Assembly (NCBI GenBank): GCA_002371495.1
Contig: DFIX01000005.1
Span: forward strand, 23,072 to 47,480
From: Eggerthellaceae bacterium UBA3686
GTDB taxonomy: Bacteria > Actinomycetota > Coriobacteriia > Coriobacteriales > Eggerthellaceae
Direction of reading: 5' to 3'
Length of the DNA stretch: 24,409 bases
In this document: in pieces, positions 22,567-24,409 of the stretch
Layout: the number at the start of each line of letters is the position of its first letter
Position numbering within the stretch: position 1 is the stretch's first letter
Position numbers and translations under genes: made by a program
The notes under the pieces: model-generated
Databases searched by the model: none
Seen by the model: only the letters and a program-made list of their open reading frames with translations
What the model was told of the DNA's origin: nothing

Positions 22567-23556
22567 ATGGCTGAAAAGACCATACGCGAGGCGATGGCGG
22601 AAGTGCCGCCCTTCATCGGGATGGTGCCCGAGGAGCACCGCCTTACCAACGAAACGTTGACGACGCTTCAGGTCAACGTCGGCTACAAATGCAATCTCGC
22701 CTGCCGCCACTGTCACCTGGAGTGCAGCCCGGCCCGCACCGAGGCCATGAGCCGCGAGACCATGCAGGCCTGCATCGACGCGTTCGAAGTCGGCGGTTTC
22801 AAGTCGGTCGACATTACCGGCGGCGCTCCCGAGATGCATCCCGATTTGGAGTGGTTTCTACTCGAGTGGAAGAAACGCGGCATCAAACCCATCGTGCGCA
22901 CCAATTTGTGCATCCTCACGCAGCCCGAGTATTCGCATTTCGTGCAGCTTTACGCTGACGTCGACGCCACGCTGTTCGCGTCGCTGCCGTTTTACAGCGC
23001 GCGCAACGTCGACAAGATCCGCGGTGACGGTACGTTCATGGCCTCGATCGAGGCGCTGCACATGCTCAACGAGGTGGGATACGGCGACCATGACGGTAAC
23101 GGCGACACCCATACGATCACGCTCGTGTTCAACCCGGCTGGCGCCACGATGCCGCCTCCCCAGGCTTCGATGGAAGCGCAGTTTCACCGTAGCCTGACGC
23201 GCGACTTCGACGTGCATTTCAGCAACCTCGTGGCCATCACCAACAACCCGATCGGCCGCTTCGCCGAAGCGCTCAATCGCAAGGACAAGCTCGGGTCGTA
23301 CCTGAAGCGCCTGTTCGACGCGTTCAATCCGGCCACGACCGAGGGCATGATGTGTCGCGACCAGATCAGCGTCGACTATGCAGGTGAAGTCTACGATTGC
23401 GACTTCAACCAGGCCATAGGCCTTAAGATTAAAGGCGCCAAGACCATCTTCGACTTCGCGCGCGAAAAGCAGCCCGTGCGCTCCATCGTGTTCGCCAACC
23501 ATTGTTATGCCTGCACCGCCGGTGCGGGCAGCTCTTGAGGCGGCGAGACGGCCTAG
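22567..23556 (+). CDS. arsS: ArsS-type radical SAM protein with predicted C-terminal selenocysteine
   Basis: 329 aa if UGA 23536-23538 is read as Sec324; a standard call stops after GSS at residue 323. Start ATG 22567 has GAGGAG seven bases upstream. VGYKCNLACRHCHLEC (38-53) holds the CxxxCxxC ligands Cys42, 46 and 49. ITGGAPEMHPDL is the SAM-binding GGE-like strand. The C-terminal Cys-rich domain includes MMCRDQISVDYAGEVYDCDFNQ and ends HCYACTAGAGSS-U-GGETA. Relatives end in CxACTAGxGSSC-G, so the UGA falls exactly at a conserved Cys, and family members with Sec here are known (rSAM/SeCys group). A SECIS-like hairpin follows. In cyanobacteria ArsS adds a deoxyadenosyl group to dimethylarsinate on the way to arsenosugars. 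No arsM is in the window, so the substrate here is open. Confidence 0.9.
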
Positions 23557-23565
23557 GTCTAGGTC
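23550..23565 (+). promoter_or_regulatory. Bacterial SECIS-like hairpin in arsS
   Basis: GGCCUA (23550-23555) pairs with UAGGUC (23560-23565, one G-U) around a GGUC tetraloop (23556-23559). The loop begins 17 nt after the UGA; in E. coli fdhF the SECIS loop is AGGUCU and begins about 18 nt after its UGA. Here the loop plus its closing pair also reads AGGUCU. The hairpin overlaps the proposed TAG stop. Confidence 0.75.
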
Positions 23566-23590
23566 ATGGGCGCAACTGAATGCGGTTGGA

Positions 23591-23633
23591 AAGGCGGGCC
23601 GGTTGTTTCAAGGGCGATCGGTCCGCTTGTTTT
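23591..23633 (+). terminator. Candidate terminator of the arsS operon
   Basis: GCGGGCCG (23594-23601) pairs with CGGTCCGC (23619-23626, one G-U), extended outward by G-U and A-T pairs, over a 17-nt loop, and is followed by TTGTTTT. Confidence 0.5.
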
Positions 23634-23692
23634 GCCGATGAGGCAATCATCATGTACGCTTTAAACTGGCAGAGCGGGTGAGAGGACAATCG

Positions 23693-24358
23693 ATGAGCGA
23701 AGATGCTGCGCGATTTCTAAGCGGGGAAGCGCAAGACCAACCTGTTGCGGAAGCTCAGCTCGAACATAAGCGGGCGCTTCTGCTTTTGGCTCAAGGTTTC
23801 GAGGATGCCGAGGCTGCCTGCGCGCTCGACGTGCTGGGTTGGACGCGCTACCGGCCCACCTGCGCGACGGTGGACGTCGATGTGGCGGCCTTTGGCCAAG
23901 AGGTGCGCGGGGCGTTCGGTACCCGCATGCTCGCCGATGTGCTCGTGGGCGAGGTCGAGCCGGCTCGCTACGATGCGCTCGTGATCCCCGGGGGTTTCCA
24001 CAACTTGGGCTTCGACGAGGCATATTGCGACGAAGTCCACGACCTTGTGCGCGCATTCGCGCATGCTGGCAAGTCCGTTGCGACCATGTGCGTGGGCGTG
24101 GTGCCCGTTGCCGAGGCGGGTGTGCTCGACGGCGGACGTGCGGCAACGTATGCGCTCAGCAGCCGCCATGATAATCCTGGCCGCCTGCACGAATTCGGTT
24201 GCGATTTTGCCGATGAGGCGGTCGTGGAATGGCACGGCATCATCTCGTGTTCGGGCCCGGCCCACAGTGAGCAGGTCATGTGCCTGCTCCTCGAGCGCCT
24301 CGTCGGCGCCGAAGCAGCTGCCGAAGTGGCCCGATATCGCGACGGCCGCTCCTGCTGA
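23693..24358 (+). CDS. DJ-1/PfpI-family protein
   Basis: 221 aa from ATG 23693 with GAGAGGA six bases upstream. After a 25-residue hydrophilic N-terminus, the DJ-1/PfpI fold starts at RALLLLAQGFEDAEA (27-41), in which Glu37 is the acidic partner of the catalytic Cys. DALVIPGGFHN (94-104) forms the oxyanion side. ATMCVGVVPVAEAGVLDGGRA (130-150) contains the nucleophile-elbow Cys133. GIISCSGPAHSEQVMCLLLERLVG (from about 182) is the C-terminal helix region. Family activities include glyoxalase/deglycase, chaperone and redox sensing, and none can be chosen here. The gene has its own leader after the arsS terminator and is followed by a strong palindrome at the window edge. Confidence 0.88.
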   Translation: MSEDAARFLSGEAQDQPVAEAQLEHKRALLLLAQGFEDAEAACALDVLGWTRYRPTCATVDVDVAAFGQEVRGAFGTRMLADVLVGEVEPARYDALVIPGGFHNLGFDEAYCDEVHDLVRAFAHAGKSVATMCVGVVPVAEAGVLDGGRAATYALSSRHDNPGRLHEFGCDFADEAVVEWHGIISCSGPAHSEQVMCLLLERLVGAEAAAEVARYRDGRSC

Positions 24359-24365
24359 ACGCTCT

Positions 24366-24409
24366 GCCCCAGGGGCGAAGTGTTCGCGCGAACACTTCGC
24401 CCCTGGGGC
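24366..24409. terminator. Perfect 44-bp palindrome after the DJ-1/PfpI gene, at the window edge
   Basis: 24366-24387 is exactly complementary to 24388-24409, centred on TTCGC|GCGAA. It starts 8 bp after the stop codon. The sequence ends at the outer base, so a following T tract or longer arms cannot be seen. It is either a terminator or another intergenic palindrome. Confidence 0.6.

Noticed and set aside
24341..24358. TGC-TGA end of the DJ-1/PfpI gene as another selenocysteine site
   Set aside because: No conserved residue is expected after the C-terminus, and the following codons run straight into the palindrome with no SECIS-like loop at the right distance.
1..24409. CRISPR array, rRNA genes, insertion sequences or prophage genes
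   Set aside because: No regularly spaced direct repeats, rRNA signatures, transposase or phage genes were seen; the repeats present are isolated palindromes.

Overview
The window is GC-rich with AT-rich promoters. Gene order, alanine/serine/glutamate-rich (ASSEAA) surface-protein tracts and abundant intergenic palindromes suggest a gut- or oral-type anaerobe of the Coriobacteriia, probably Eggerthellaceae. This placement is inferred from style and gene families; there is no rRNA gene to confirm it.

Layout. Positions 1-2693 hold the tail of a surface or lipoprotein gene and a membrane-anchored alkaline-phosphatase-superfamily enzyme. Positions 2694-3246 are a gene-free cluster of long hairpins. 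An alanine/glutamate-rich helical repeat protein (3295-4071) precedes a single-chain FGAM synthase (purine synthesis, 4212-7982) and an Old Yellow Enzyme-type oxidoreductase (8075-9202). A second gene-free repeat block lies at 9203-9742. Four minus-strand genes follow: a small two-TM protein, a membrane-anchored spermidine-synthase-like protein, a cation diffusion facilitator and a DUF1015 protein. Then come an NhaA antiporter with long tails and a tandem-rhodanese lipoprotein, both on the plus strand.

The part most worth attention is 17294-23556. It contains two paralogous BioB-like radical SAM proteins on the minus strand and, on the plus strand, a fusion of a MobA/CofC-like nucleotidyltransferase domain with a SufS-type cysteine desulfurase. 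Next to these are a CxxC AhpD/CMD-family protein and an ArsS-type radical SAM protein. The apparent stop of the ArsS gene is an in-frame UGA, exactly where homologues carry a conserved C-terminal Cys. A hairpin with a GGUC loop lies 17 nt downstream. I annotate this UGA as selenocysteine, extending the protein to a TAG at 23554-23556.

Several intergenic repeat families recur. One is a roughly 30-bp ATGAGTCA...TGACTCAT dyad near the starts of three transcription units, which includes a perfect 74-bp palindrome. Another is an element with a conserved GCGATTCTGCAG core and stems that differ between copies yet stay self-complementary. The window ends inside or at the edge of a further 44-bp perfect palindrome after a DJ-1/PfpI-family gene.
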